Of a DNA stretch of 43,816 nt, positions 1 through 8,817 are shown piece by piece. The DNA comes from Motilimonas sp. E26 (GTDB taxonomy: Bacteria; Pseudomonadota; Gammaproteobacteria; Enterobacterales; CBDFNC01), in NCBI RefSeq assembly GCF_021278025.1, contig NZ_JAIBHJ010000030.1, positions 1 through 43,816 of the forward strand. Reading direction: 5' to 3'. Within the stretch, counting starts at the first letter, position 1. Each line of letters starts with the position of its first letter. A model generated the notes under the pieces. It was not told where the DNA came from. It ran no database searches and saw only the letters and a list, made by a program, of their open reading frames with translations. The position numbers were made by a program, and so were the translations under genes.

Positions 1-544
1 CACTGGCGTTTGCTATAATGTGGCTGCCTATGTACTGCTGAACAAAATCTATACAGCAAAGATCAACAGACCCTAGAGCTTTTGGATCCGTAGTTAATAA
101 TAAGTATCGAAAATGCTCACGCTCTCGAGAATTGACATTGATAACCGCTCGGTATCGGCGATTCGAGTAGCCAAATTGCTCTGTTCCCACCTGCGCCACA
201 GGCTGATGCTGCTCGTTAAGGAAAAGGGCCATAGGGCTTAAGATACTGTCTATCCCAACAAAAGAATCAATCACTAATTGATAGTCTTGCCCTGACGCCG
301 GTAGCACGATAGGTAAAACAAACGTAGCTCCCCAACTAAATACGCCACACTGACTTTCTTGACTGCCTAGCATAGCCTTCACCTGACCATCTTCATCAAA
401 GTTGATGTAAGAATATTGATCAAATTCATCGACACAGTTAGTCCGCGCAGCTAGCAGCTGACTAAAATTAGGCTGGGTGTTGGCACAACCCGATAAAAGC
501 AGCGTAGCCAATAACAAGCAGCAGGCTAAATTTGTCTTAGTCAT
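1..544 (-). CDS. MalM-like lipoprotein, C-terminus cut by window edge
   Basis: Reading frame open from an ATG at 544 to the left edge of the window, about 181 codons, with no stop inside. The N-terminus is a lipoprotein signal: positive residues, a hydrophobic run and the lipobox LLSGC near residue 20. Later parts (a predicted beta-rich stretch with FVLPIVLP, then SILSPMALFLNE, and RYLLLTTDPKALG) resemble the layout of the MalM family of maltose-operon periplasmic proteins, but this is a motif impression only. It starts 1 base after the stop of the upstream lipoprotein gene, so the two are very likely cotranscribed. No maltose genes are visible nearby, so a maltose role should not be assumed. 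The 3' end lies outside the window. Confidence 0.6.
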   Translation of the reverse strand, partial: MTKTNLACCLLLATLLLSGCANTQPNFSQLLAARTNCVDEFDQYSYINFDEDGQVKAMLGSQESQCGVFSWGATFVLPIVLPASGQDYQLVIDSFVGIDSILSPMALFLNEQHQPVAQVGTEQFGYSNRRYRAVINVNSREREHFRYLLLTTDPKALGSVDLCCIDFVQQYIGSHIIANAS

Positions 545-545
545 A

Positions 546-1289
546 TTACTCAACTATCTGCTCGACTTGTGCGTTAGGTTGCTTAGCCAGTTTTTGCGCC
601 ACTTTTTCAGCAAACTTTTGAACGCCTTCCTCTAATCCATCAATCGCTTGTTCAGGGCTAGCGGCTAATAGCTCTATGGTGTTATAGGCATATTGCTTGT
701 CGCTTAAGATATGGTCTGCTTCGATATCATATTCTGAAGGCGGGAAACCAAAAAAGAAGCGATTTTGGAATACAACCGCCTTGTTTTGGGTATCAATTAA
801 GCGCACCTGACCGATAAGGTTAGGGATAAAGTCGCTCTCCATCCCAGCGGCCAAGTAAGCTAGGTAGTAATTTAAATCAAGTATTGCGTCGGTATTCTGA
901 TCGACTAAATCCTTATAAGAAACTAAATAGCCATTTTCACGCTTTCTATCAGTGATGATCGAACTTACCTGATAGCCTTCTTTCTCTAGGCTAGCCTTAA
1001 GAGCGGTTACAATAGCTTGTTGCCAATCCGGCATTGTTTCACCAACTGCTTCATTAAAAGTGCTGGTATCAGATGCCATATCCGCTTCCGCAATTAACGC
1101 CCCTAAAAGACCAAAACTTTGACCAGCATGGGTTTGAATTCGCACAGGCACCTCTTCCTGTTGCGCTGGCTCGATAATGGTAATGTGCTTCAAGTGCTGG
1201 TTTTTTTCCGGATTAAAATGTTGCGGTTTAGGCATGCCTGCACAACCACCTAGAAACACCACTGCCAATAATACAAATAACTTGCCCAC
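546..1289 (-). CDS. Lipoprotein of unknown function
   Basis: About 247 residues. A short signal peptide ends in the lipobox FLGGC, so the mature protein should be anchored to a membrane by its N-terminal cysteine. I recognise no domain; the middle has a Gly/Ala-rich stretch (SFGLLGALIAEADM) followed by mixed alpha/beta sequence and a long acidic, helical C-terminus. Two in-frame GTG codons can start it, at 1298 and 1289. I prefer 1289 because a GGAG at 1301-1298 lies 8 bases upstream of it, whereas the 1298 codon overlaps that GGAG. The stop is 1 base from the start of the next lipoprotein gene, which suggests a two-gene operon in the same envelope process. Confidence 0.75.
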   Translation of the reverse strand: MGKLFVLLAVVFLGGCAGMPKPQHFNPEKNQHLKHITIIEPAQQEEVPVRIQTHAGQSFGLLGALIAEADMASDTSTFNEAVGETMPDWQQAIVTALKASLEKEGYQVSSIITDRKRENGYLVSYKDLVDQNTDAILDLNYYLAYLAAGMESDFIPNLIGQVRLIDTQNKAVVFQNRFFFGFPPSEYDIEADHILSDKQYAYNTIELLAASPEQAIDGLEEGVQKFAEKVAQKLAKQPNAQVEQIVE

Positions 1290-1865
1290 AACAAACACTC
1301 CAGCTCAAAAGATATAATTGCGCGGATTTTAGTGAGAACCCAGCTCGGCGCAATCGATAGGTTTCGACCAAACCAGTCGAGCTCACTAATCAGCACCACA
1401 AAGACCAAGTAGTGAGCCTTTACATCAATACCACTATCAAAAATCGACCGACAATAAAGATAAAAACATCAATAACTTCAACAACTAATACAAGACTTTT
1501 CGCGCATAGCACTCGCTATATTTGATCGTAAAGTTAAGTACGACTAATTGGCGAGCGAGCTGATGAAAAAATGGTTGTAACCAACAGAGACTAGATAGCG
1601 GAGTAGTAACATAATTTACCGTAACAGCGGTGCAAAGCCAGCCATGTCAAAACAAAGAAATAATTAGAAGGGTCATCGCTGCATTGATTGGAATGTGTCA
1701 TATTGACCGATGTTGGGTCGAGAAGCGCGTTTTTGAAACCAAGAAACAGCGTAATAAATCAACAAAAGCATAATACTCCCGACAGCAAGGGCCAAGATGT
1801 CGATGAATCAGCGCAACGCTTGGGTGAGTTCTTAGCGGTTCCAATCTGGAAGGCACAATTTTAAC
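1290..1865. other. Intergenic stretch with no convincing gene
   Basis: About 570 bases between the start of the lipoprotein gene (minus strand) and ogt (plus strand), so promoters for both should lie here. I see no RNA gene, repeat or clear promoter. On the minus strand, 1673-1771 encodes a 32-codon peptide that begins MLLLIYYAVSWFQKR and looks like the end of a membrane segment. The frame can be extended upstream by 11 codons (DILALAVGS) before it hits a stop. It could be the degraded tail of a small membrane protein gene, but there is no Shine-Dalgarno and no complete frame. Confidence 0.5.
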
Positions 1866-2384
1866 ATGATGAAAAATACAATTTCAGTTACCTATTTCAA
1901 ACATCCCTACGCCGAGTTTGTCATCGGCACCTATCAAAACCAGCTGTGTTTATGCGATTTTCGCTACCGTAAAATGCGTACAACGGTCGACAATCGACTG
2001 AAAAAGCAGTTAAAGGCTGAATTTATTGAGCAGAGTAATCCACTTATTGAAACAACCATAGTGCAATTAGAAGAATACTTCCTCGGTCAACGCAGTGAGT
2101 TTGATTTGCCTTTATTACTGGTCGGCACTGAGTTTCAGCAAGCGGTTTGGCAAGCTCTCACTCAAGTTAATTACGGTGAAACCGCCAGCTATTTAGACTT
2201 AGCACAAGCGATTAATAATGAAGGCGCGGTCAGGGCCGTAGGCACAGCCAATGGTGCTAACGCCTTAGCGATCATTATTCCTTGCCATCGCATTATTGGC
2301 CGCAATGGTGAATTAGTCGGCTACGGCGGCGGCCTGCCCTTGAAAAAACGTTTGTTAGAGTTAGAGCAAAATCTATTTTTATAA
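1866..2384 (+). CDS. ogt: Methylated-DNA--protein-cysteine S-methyltransferase
   Basis: 172 residues, the size of the stand-alone Ogt enzymes. It moves the alkyl group from O6-alkylguanine (and O4-alkylthymine) in DNA to its own cysteine in a one-shot suicide reaction, reversing mutagenic alkylation. The C-terminal catalytic domain is clear: a helix-turn-helix region (FQQAVWQAL, YGETASYLDLA, AVRAVGTANGANALAIIIPCHR) with the acceptor Cys at residue 140 in the PCHRIIG motif. The N-terminal ribonuclease-like domain is present but, as usual, poorly conserved. There is no Ada-type zinc or AraC domain, so it is not an Ada regulator. ATG ATG at the start leaves the first codon ambiguous by one. Monocistronic by context, followed by an inverted repeat. 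Confidence 0.93.
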   Translation: MMKNTISVTYFKHPYAEFVIGTYQNQLCLCDFRYRKMRTTVDNRLKKQLKAEFIEQSNPLIETTIVQLEEYFLGQRSEFDLPLLLVGTEFQQAVWQALTQVNYGETASYLDLAQAINNEGAVRAVGTANGANALAIIIPCHRIIGRNGELVGYGGGLPLKKRLLELEQNLFL

Positions 2385-2413
2385 TGAGTACAACTTAACA
2401 AACCATGTTACAC

Positions 2414-2442
2414 GCCACTTAGGTACGCAAAACCTAGGTGGC
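2414..2442 (+). terminator. Hairpin after ogt, without a T tract
   Basis: GCCACTTAGGT and ACCTAGGTGGC pair over 11 bases (one G-T wobble) around a 7-base loop, 30 bases after the ogt stop. There is no run of T after it, so it may slow or stabilise the transcript rather than act as a true intrinsic terminator. Confidence 0.4.
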
Positions 2443-2531
2443 TGAAAGCACGGCGATCACATGTCATATCTATACAAATAGCTATAACCTACTGAACAAA
2501 AAGACATTTAGTGTCACCAAAAAATAATAAT

Positions 2532-2549
2532 TCGTCACCTTGCTGTCAT
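2532..2549 (+). promoter_or_regulatory. Candidate Pho box upstream of cpdB
   Basis: TCGTCAC, four bases, then CTGTCAT. The second half matches the PhoB half-site CTGTCAT fully, the first shares GTCA, and the two GTCA cores are 11 bases apart as in PhoB sites. A weak -10 (TAGTCT) begins 10 bases after the box, the usual placement for Pho promoters. It lies about 110 bases upstream of cpdB, whose product releases phosphate-containing nucleosides, so PhoB control makes biological sense. A further GTCA at 2513 is roughly in phase. Confidence 0.45.
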
Positions 2550-2657
2550 CCTCCAAATCTAGTCTAGGCAATGTATTAAGTTACATTCCCTATGAATCTA
2601 ACTATTTCAGTTAAGTTCTTGTCGGTATTCCCTTTTTAACAATGAGCAACGATCACT

Positions 2658-4730
2658 ATGATGACGAGTAAACACTTGTTTATGTGTCTTATACCGAGCT
2701 TAGCCCTTACGGCCTGTGGCTCTGACTCTAAGACAGATGAAAAAACCGCACAACCGCCTGTAACAGTGGCGCTAAGAGTGCTTGAAACCACTGATCTTCA
2801 TACCAACATTATGGATTTCAATTACTACGCTGGTGCCACTGACCCCAAAATCGGTCTGGCGCGTACCGCAAGCCTGATTAAACAAGCCCGCGCGGAAGCA
2901 ACTAACTCGGTGCTGGTTGATAATGGTGACTTGCTACAAGGTAGCCCGATGGGCGACTACGTGGCAAAAATTGGCTTAAATGAAGGGGATGTTCATCCTG
3001 CTTTTAAAGCAATGAATCTGCTCGATTACGATGTTGCCAACATAGGTAACCATGAATTTAACTATGGTTTAGATTTCTTACACACCGCTATCGCTGGCGC
3101 TGATTTCCCTTACATTAATGCCAATGTTTATTGTGCCGAAGAAACCTGCTGGAACGGTATTAAAAAAGGTGAGAACTTATTTACCCCCTACTTAATCAAA
3201 ACCACCCCGGTAATAGACAATAAAGGCAATAAGCATGATCTAAAAATTGGCTATATCGGTTTTGTCCCACCGCAAATAATGCAATGGGACAAACAAAACC
3301 TAACGGGCAAAGTTGAAGCCAGAGATATTGTTGCCTCAGCCAAAAAATTTGTACCTGAAATGAAGCAAAAAGGTGCCGATATTATTATTGCTATTCCCCA
3401 TTCGGGCATTGGTTCTAGTGAAAATCCGGGTAATATGATGGCAGAAAATGCCACTTACGCGCTCACTCGAGTCGATGGCATTAATGCGATTATGTTTGGC
3501 CATAGTCACTCTGTATTCCCTCACGAAAATTACGCCGATGTTGCCGAAGTAGATGTTGAAAAAGGGCTGATTAATGGCATCCCTGCCGTCATGCCGGGTC
3601 GCTGGGGCGATAACCTTGGCATGGTAGACCTAACCCTTGAATGGAAAAATGATACTTGGCAAGTCGCCAACGGCCAATCAAGTGTGAAGCCTATTTATGA
3701 TGGCGCTAATAAAACACCAATGGTTGACGCCGACAAAGATATTCAAGATGCAGTTGAAAATGAACATTTAGCGACGATCTCATTTGTCGACCAACCTATT
3801 GGGGTTGCGTCTGAGAATATGTATAGCTTTCTTACCTTGGTACAAGATGATCCTACGGTGCAGATCGTGTCAGATGCACAAATTGCTCATGTTAAAGCAA
3901 GTTTGACTGATGACCTCAAAGGCCTGCCTGTATTGTCAGCATCCGCTCCTTTTAAAGCCGGTGGTCGCCACAGTACCGAAAGCGATGCGGACCAATACGT
4001 ACAAGTGGATGCAGGCGAGCTTACCTATAAAAATGCAGCAGATTTATATCTTTACCCTAATACTATGGTGGCGTTAAAAGTGTCAGGTAAGGAGCTTAAA
4101 GACTGGCTGGAATGCAGTGCCAACCAATTTAACCAGATCAAGCCGGATGTTACGACGCCACAGTACCTGATTAATTGGCAAGGCCACCCAACTTATAACT
4201 TCGACGTTATTGATGGCGTGACTTATCTGATTGATGTTACTCAACCGAGTAAGTTCGACCGCGACTGTAAGGTTATCAATGCAGGGGCCGAGCGTATTGT
4301 TGATTTGAAATACACCGACGACAAAGGCCAAGTTTACTCAGGTGAAGAGCTAAACAACATGACGTTTATTGTTGCTTCAAATAACTACCGTGCTTTTGGT
4401 GGCAAATTTGCGGGGACAGGTAGCGACTATGTTGCACTGGAGCTTCCTGACACCAATCGCGAAGCGCTGGCTAGCTATATTAAGGCTGAATCGGGTTATG
4501 AGGCTGCTACTAACCGTTTTAACTCACAAGTGAATCCATCGGCCGACTATAACTGGGACTTTAAAAGTATCCCTGCAACGGTTGCGCTAGACATCCGCTT
4601 TGAGACGCAAAATTCAGCGAAGGCAGATGCCTTTATTACTCAATATGCCCGTCGTAACATGACAAAACTAGCAGACACTGATGCGCTAGGCTTTGCGGTT
4701 TATCAGATAGATCTATCTGCCAACCCTTAG
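2658..4730 (+). CDS. cpdB: 2',3'-cyclic-nucleotide 2'-phosphodiesterase/3'-nucleotidase, lipoprotein form
   Basis: 690 residues, close to the family's usual 650 plus an N-terminal extension. CpdB hydrolyses 2',3'-cyclic nucleotides and 3'-nucleotides in the periplasm so that nucleosides and phosphate can be taken up. The N-terminal metallophosphatase domain shows its metal-binding motifs in order: DLHTN (residues 46-50), DNGDLLQGSP, GNHEFNYG, IPHSG and FGHSHS. The C-terminal 5'-nucleotidase domain carries YLYPNTMVALKVSG and, near the end, the nucleotide-stacking region around DYNWDF. The signal ends in a lipobox (LTAC, Cys20), so this copy should be membrane anchored, unlike the soluble E. 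coli enzyme. The gene stands alone, preceded by a candidate Pho box and followed by a strong terminator. Confidence 0.93.
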   Translation: MMTSKHLFMCLIPSLALTACGSDSKTDEKTAQPPVTVALRVLETTDLHTNIMDFNYYAGATDPKIGLARTASLIKQARAEATNSVLVDNGDLLQGSPMGDYVAKIGLNEGDVHPAFKAMNLLDYDVANIGNHEFNYGLDFLHTAIAGADFPYINANVYCAEETCWNGIKKGENLFTPYLIKTTPVIDNKGNKHDLKIGYIGFVPPQIMQWDKQNLTGKVEARDIVASAKKFVPEMKQKGADIIIAIPHSGIGSSENPGNMMAENATYALTRVDGINAIMFGHSHSVFPHENYADVAEVDVEKGLINGIPAVMPGRWGDNLGMVDLTLEWKNDTWQVANGQSSVKPIYDGANKTPMVDADKDIQDAVENEHLATISFVDQPIGVASENMYSFLTLVQDDPTVQIVSDAQIAHVKASLTDDLKGLPVLSASAPFKAGGRHSTESDADQYVQVDAGELTYKNAADLYLYPNTMVALKVSGKELKDWLECSANQFNQIKPDVTTPQYLINWQGHPTYNFDVIDGVTYLIDVTQPSKFDRDCKVINAGAERIVDLKYTDDKGQVYSGEELNNMTFIVASNNYRAFGGKFAGTGSDYVALELPDTNREALASYIKAESGYEAATNRFNSQVNPSADYNWDFKSIPATVALDIRFETQNSAKADAFITQYARRNMTKLADTDALGFAVYQIDLSANP

Positions 4731-4783
4731 TGGTAAATCATTTCTGAGCAAAGTAATGGCTTAGACTGTAGCTCCAGGATGAA

Positions 4784-4811
4784 AAAAAGGATGCTGAAAA
4801 GCATCCTTTTT
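4784..4811 (+). terminator. Intrinsic terminator of cpdB
   Basis: A 12-base stem with GAAA loop (GGATGCT / AGCATCC core) flanked by A5 on the left and T5 on the right. The symmetry means it can work in both directions, so it may also serve ubiK on the minus strand. Confidence 0.85.
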
Positions 4812-4838
4812 GTTGCTGTCTCTCATTCGCACCAACAG

Positions 4839-4935
4839 TATGTTTTCACCGCAAAATTTTGTCTTCAGAGATGAAAGCGCAAAGCTTATAGCGACACATT
4901 GACAACGTTGGTTCGGTGAAAAATATACTTTCTGC
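4839..4935 (-). repeat. Dispersed structured repeat, copy C
   Basis: Read on the minus strand this aligns with copies at 8818-8955 and 19473-19614, best over the core AGCTTTGCG...TTTCA...TGAA...TTTTGC and the flanking AACATAC. It fills the gap between the convergent genes cpdB and ubiK, just past the cpdB terminator. The central hairpin is weaker here than in the other copies (GTCTTCA / TGAAAGC with wobbles). Confidence 0.55.
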
Positions 4936-4955
4936 TTATTGCAGCGTGCGAATTA

Positions 4956-5234
4956 CTATTCCTTTTCGCTTAACTGTGTATCACTTGAGTCAGCTAATTT
5001 TGCTTCAAGTGCAGCCAGTTTTTGCTCCATGTCCATTAATTTTTCACGAGTGCGCAGCAATACCTGGGTTTGCACTTCAAATTCTTCACGATTAACCAGA
5101 TCAAGTTTGTTGAGTTGTGACTGCAATACCTGCTTCACTTTGCGCTCAACTTCTTCACCTATGGTTTTTACACCCGGTGGCAAAGCTTCGGACACTTGCT
5201 TGGCAATTTCTTCTAATTTCTTTGGGTTGATCAT
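4956..5234 (-). CDS. ubiK: UbiK-type ubiquinone biosynthesis accessory factor
   Basis: 92 residues of the BMFP (YqiC/UbiK) family. UbiK is a small coiled-coil protein that binds UbiJ and lipid and helps the Ubi complex make ubiquinone under aerobic conditions. The sequence fits: an amphipathic N-terminal helix ([18 protein letters not shown]), a Pro-Gly break, then two long charged heptad-rich segments (the second is [13 protein letters not shown]) predicted to form a trimeric coiled coil, and an acidic disordered tail. An AAGGAG lies just upstream of the ATG. It converges with cpdB and is followed upstream by an unrelated acetyltransferase gene on the same strand. Confidence 0.9.
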   Translation of the reverse strand: MINPKKLEEIAKQVSEALPPGVKTIGEEVERKVKQVLQSQLNKLDLVNREEFEVQTQVLLRTREKLMDMEQKLAALEAKLADSSDTQLSEKE

Positions 5235-5317
5235 ATTAACTCCTTAAATTCTGCCTTCATTCTAGCCCCTTTACCCGACAAAAACAGCCCCTAAACCTTG
5301 CGACTACGTTATGTAAT

Positions 5318-6121
5318 TCAGCCAGCACTGGCGATGGCATCTTGGCAGCGAATACAATTTCGATCGGGGCAGTGAGTGATACTTTGCTGAGCGCTAATGG
5401 CGCGTTTACAACGTTTCACTAAAGGCTCAAGGGGATACAAGGTCCACAGGCTAGCGCCAACAGTGTATTCGCGTGCAATAGGTGCAAGTACAGGCGCTAA
5501 GTTGTTAAAGCCGTTAGAGCAACTGCCAATGGCAGCAAGTACGGTTTCGACTTGCCCCGTGTGCGGATTAATTTGCTGCGCCCAACGCTGAAAGAGCTCA
5601 CGGCCACTGAGTTGCTCGCCATAATGGATCGGGGTTACGGATGTTAAATCAACGCCCAACGTTAATACCCAAGCCTGTGGCTGGTTTTCGTATAGGCCAT
5701 AAACGTTTTGTAAGGTCTGGCGCTGTAATATTTCTGCGGCGTGAGGACCCACACCAACAAAAGAATTAATTGGATGCTGACTACGCTCACGATTGGGATA
5801 GTGTAACAACGCCTTCGGCAACGCGCCCATGCTCGGCTCAATATCATTACCTTGCACATCAAAAGGCTCTGGAGTAAAAAAATCCCATTCGCCTCGGTGT
5901 CCATTGCCTGCAAACTGCCAACTGGATGGCGGATTAGCCAAAGGTGAATAAGTAAAGCTAGGCATGATCAAGGTGCAGTCAGCGGCAATAAGAGGATCAA
6001 ATAAACTTGCAGCGCCCCCTTCTAAATGACCAAATGACTTGATTGAACCGTGAATAAATAAGGTTTTTCCTGCGAGCGCCAGATCCGCTATCGCTTGTTG
6101 AATATCTTCTATTGTTGTCAT
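5318..6121 (-). CDS. AAC(3)-fold acetyltransferase of unknown substrate
   Basis: 267 residues, the size of AAC(3)/YokD-type acetyl-CoA-dependent N-acetyltransferases. Matching blocks, in order: FIHGSIKSFGHLEGGA (acetyl-CoA/active-site loop), LIMPSFTYSPL, EPSMGALPKALLHYPNRERSQHPINSFVGVGP and VLTLGVDLTSVTPIHYGEQ with the expected His and Glu. The real family includes aminoglycoside-resistance enzymes but also many chromosomal members that act on other amines, and nothing here shows that aminoglycosides are the substrate. The C-terminus ends in a Cys-rich tail, HCPDRNCIRCQ, that could bind a metal. I start it at 6121 because AGGAG at 6133-6129 lies 7 bases upstream; an upstream in-frame ATG at 6142 has no such site. 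Isolated by context between ubiK and ilvY. Confidence 0.8.
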   Translation of the reverse strand: MTTIEDIQQAIADLALAGKTLFIHGSIKSFGHLEGGAASLFDPLIAADCTLIMPSFTYSPLANPPSSWQFAGNGHRGEWDFFTPEPFDVQGNDIEPSMGALPKALLHYPNRERSQHPINSFVGVGPHAAEILQRQTLQNVYGLYENQPQAWVLTLGVDLTSVTPIHYGEQLSGRELFQRWAQQINPHTGQVETVLAAIGSCSNGFNNLAPVLAPIAREYTVGASLWTLYPLEPLVKRCKRAISAQQSITHCPDRNCIRCQDAIASAG

Positions 6122-6209
6122 TGGCAGGCTCCTATTAAGCATTTACACCATAAGGGTTTTCTGCCTGATACACCATGATTTAGGCCAACTAGAATGGCGA
6201 TTCTGTGAA

Positions 6210-7088
6210 CTAATTCAACGCCGTTAAAAAAGCACTAATCAGCGGATCGGGTGCGCGCTTTTTCAAACACACCACACCAAGATCAAAGGGCTCTAATAAC
6301 TTATCGGTTTTGACCACTTGCACTCGGTCGCGCACAGGGCTGTTCTCAACAACCACTTCGGGCACTATACCCACCCCACACCCCAAGGCAACCATGCTGA
6401 CCAAGGCTTCGTGGCCTGTCACGCTAGCGTAAATATGGGGTTTGCGAATGTGCATTTGCCGAAACCAAGAATTAATACGCCGGCGCGCGGGGCCATGTTC
6501 AGGCAAAATATAAGGCAGTTGCTGCCAAGGAATCGGCTTTTGACTCATTTGCTGCTGCACAGAGCAAGCGATCATTGGCGCGATAACCGACAAAGGAATT
6601 TCCGCCAAGCTGTAAAACTTTAGCTGGCTCGACAAATTATCTGGGCAAGCAGCGATGGCAACATCCGCTTGCTCATACTGCACTCTCTCTACTGCTTGTG
6701 CAGCATCCCCCGTTGCCAGCACGATTTCAACCTGTGGATGAGCAAAGCGAAAACAATCCAAAATAGCCGGTAGGTGACTGTAGGCTGCGGTAACCGAACA
6801 ATAAATACTCAGCTTTCCTTCTAATTGCGTGTCATGCTCTTGTAAATCAAGCTTTAACATTTGCCAGCTATCTAATTGCTGCTGCGCAAAACCAAGAAAT
6901 TTTTGCCCTGCGGGTGTCAATGCCACACTTCGGTTATCGCGCTGTAACAAACTGCTGCCAACCTCTTGCTCTAAGCGCTGAATAATACGGCTTAAAGTAG
7001 ATGGGCTAAGATGCAACGCTTCAGCGGATTTGCCGAAATGATGGCTATTAGCAAGGTGGATAAATGCCTGTAGTGATTTTAAATCCAT
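6210..7088 (-). CDS. ilvY: LysR-type activator of ilvC
   Basis: 292 residues. The N-terminal winged helix-turn-helix (MDLKSLQAFIHLANSHHFGKSAEALHLSPSTLSRIIQRLE) is characteristic of IlvY, followed by a LysR substrate-binding domain that in this family senses acetolactate/acetohydroxybutyrate and activates ilvC. Position supports the name strongly: it is divergent from ilvC, with about 170 bases between them that hold TTGCAA-type operators. I start at the ATG at 7088, which has GGAGG 5 bases upstream and matches the family N-terminus; the in-frame extension to 7130 would run into the operators. Confidence 0.93.
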   Translation of the reverse strand: MDLKSLQAFIHLANSHHFGKSAEALHLSPSTLSRIIQRLEQEVGSSLLQRDNRSVALTPAGQKFLGFAQQQLDSWQMLKLDLQEHDTQLEGKLSIYCSVTAAYSHLPAILDCFRFAHPQVEIVLATGDAAQAVERVQYEQADVAIAACPDNLSSQLKFYSLAEIPLSVIAPMIACSVQQQMSQKPIPWQQLPYILPEHGPARRRINSWFRQMHIRKPHIYASVTGHEALVSMVALGCGVGIVPEVVVENSPVRDRVQVVKTDKLLEPFDLGVVCLKKRAPDPLISAFLTALN

Positions 7089-7115
7089 AAATACCTCCGC
7101 TGCGTTAAACTGACG

Positions 7116-7148
7116 TTGCAATATTTGCAATATAAGTTTGCAAATATA
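7116..7148. promoter_or_regulatory. Candidate IlvY operators between ilvY and ilvC
   Basis: Two symmetric elements side by side: TTGCAATATTTGCAA at 7116-7130 (two TTGCAA palindromes three bases apart) and a second TTTGCAAA palindrome at 7137-7144 set in a symmetric TATA-rich flank. IlvY is known to bind tandem operators in this intergenic region, cooperatively repressing itself and activating ilvC. The first element lies only about 28 bases upstream of the ilvY ATG. Confidence 0.65.
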
Positions 7149-7258
7149 TCATTTTAAGCAACGTAGTTCTTGTTATATAGTGCTCTACGTCGAGTGGCAT
7201 ACAGATTAATTATCTGCGCTACCAAAAATTCTAAAAATTTATGCAAAGGGAACATCTC

Positions 7259-8746
7259 ATGGCTAATAACTACTTTAATACGCTTAACTTGCGTCAACAA
7301 TTAGAGCAACTAGGCAAATGTCGCTTCATGGATCGTAGCGAGTTCGCGAACGGCTGTGAATTCATCAAAGGTTGGAAAATTGTAGTTATCGGTTGTGGTG
7401 CTCAAGGCCTAAACCAAGGTCTAAACATGCGTGATTCAGGCCTAGACATTTCTTATGCATTACGTGAAGCGGCGATCAAAGAGCAACGCCAGTCTTACAA
7501 AAACGCAAAAGAAAATGGCTTTAACGTAGACACTTACGAAAACCTAATCCCAACTGCAGATCTAGTATTAAACCTAACGCCAGACAAACAGCACACTAGC
7601 GTAGTAAACGCAGTAATGCCGTTAATGAAAGAAGGCGCAACACTGGCTTACTCACACGGTTTCAACATCGTAGAAGAAGGCATGCAAATCCGTAAAGACA
7701 TCACGGTAATCATGGTTGCACCTAAGTGTCCTGGCTCTGAAGTACGTGAAGAATACAAGCGTGGCTTTGGTGTACCAACCCTAATGGCGGTTCACCCTGA
7801 GAACGACCCTAAAGGCCAAGGCTTTGAAATTGCTAAAGCATACGCTAGTGCAACGGGTGGCGATCGCGCCGGTGTACTTGAGTCTTCTTTTGTTGCTGAA
7901 GTTAAATCTGACCTAATGGGTGAGCAAACTATCCTATGTGGTATGTTGCAAACAGGCGCTATCTTGGCATACGACAAGATGGTTGCTGACGGTATCGATG
8001 CGGGCTACGCGGCGAAACTAATCCAATACGGTTGGGAAACAGTAACAGAAGGCCTAAAATACGGCGGCATCACTAACATGATGGATCGTCTATCTAACCC
8101 AGCTAAAATCAAAGCATTCGACATGGCTGAAGAATTGAAAGTGACCATGCGTCCACTATTCAACAAGCACATGGACGACATCATCACAGGTCATTTCTCT
8201 AAGACCATGATGGAAGACTGGGCTAACGATGACAAAAACCTACTAACATGGCGTGAAGAAACGGCTGAAACTGGCTTTGAAAAAGAAGGTCCTTCAGACG
8301 TAGTTATCGATGAGCAAGAGTTCTACGACAACGGCATCCTATTAGTGGCGATGGTTAAAGCCGGTGTTGAGCTAGCGTTTGAAGCAATGACTGCATCAGG
8401 TATCATCGAAGAGTCTGCTTACTACGAGTCATTACATGAAACTCCGCTAATCGCGAACACGATTGCACGTAAGAAACTTTACGAAATGAACGTGGTAATT
8501 TCTGATACTGCAGAATACGGCTGTTACTTGTTTGCTCACGCAGCTGTACCTATGCTGAAAGATTACGTTAACGGTCTAAGCACTGAAGTGATTGGTAAAG
8601 GTCTAAACCTGAAAACTAACTCAGTAGACAACGCTCGCCTAATCGAAGTAAACGAAGCAATTCGTACTCACCCTGTAGAAATCGTAGGTAAGAAGCTACG
8701 TGGCTACATGAGCGACATGAAAGCAATCGTTGAAGCGGCTAAATAA
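7259..8746 (+). CDS. ilvC: Ketol-acid reductoisomerase (class II, long form)
   Basis: 495 residues, the long enteric-type enzyme with a duplicated C-terminal knot domain. It converts acetolactate or acetohydroxybutyrate to the dihydroxy acids of the valine, isoleucine and leucine pathway with NADPH and Mg2+. The N-terminus ([28 protein letters not shown]) is a family signature, the Rossmann motif is [20 protein letters not shown], and the metal-binding Asp/Glu region follows [16 protein letters not shown] start at the ATG at 7259, preceded by AAAGGGA, because the family begins MANYFN; an in-frame ATG at 7241 overlaps that ribosome site. Codon use is strikingly uniform (CTA, GTA, AAC), as expected for a highly expressed gene. 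Expected to be activated by IlvY. Confidence 0.97.
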   Translation: MANNYFNTLNLRQQLEQLGKCRFMDRSEFANGCEFIKGWKIVVIGCGAQGLNQGLNMRDSGLDISYALREAAIKEQRQSYKNAKENGFNVDTYENLIPTADLVLNLTPDKQHTSVVNAVMPLMKEGATLAYSHGFNIVEEGMQIRKDITVIMVAPKCPGSEVREEYKRGFGVPTLMAVHPENDPKGQGFEIAKAYASATGGDRAGVLESSFVAEVKSDLMGEQTILCGMLQTGAILAYDKMVADGIDAGYAAKLIQYGWETVTEGLKYGGITNMMDRLSNPAKIKAFDMAEELKVTMRPLFNKHMDDIITGHFSKTMMEDWANDDKNLLTWREETAETGFEKEGPSDVVIDEQEFYDNGILLVAMVKAGVELAFEAMTASGIIEESAYYESLHETPLIANTIARKKLYEMNVVISDTAEYGCYLFAHAAVPMLKDYVNGLSTEVIGKGLNLKTNSVDNARLIEVNEAIRTHPVEIVGKKLRGYMSDMKAIVEAAK

Positions 8747-8771
8747 GCTAGCAAACAACTTGTTTTAAACA

Positions 8772-8801
8772 AAAAAACCAAGGCTAATGCCTTGGTTTTT
8801 T
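8772..8801 (+). terminator. Intrinsic terminator of ilvC
   Basis: ACCAAGGC, loop TAAT, GCCTTGGT, with six or more A on the left and six T on the right, 25 bases after the ilvC stop. The symmetry allows termination from both strands. Confidence 0.9.
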
Positions 8802-8817
8802 ATTTAATCCGGACCAA

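Noticed and set aside
1673-1804. Short minus-strand membrane-like peptide that might be a VanZ-type remnant
   Set aside because: Only about 43 codons, no ribosome site, stop codon upstream in frame; a few suggestive residues are not enough to call a gene.
4939-5247. A 102-codon plus-strand frame opposite ubiK
   Set aside because: Serine-rich antisense shadow of a clear ubiK gene, with no family match.
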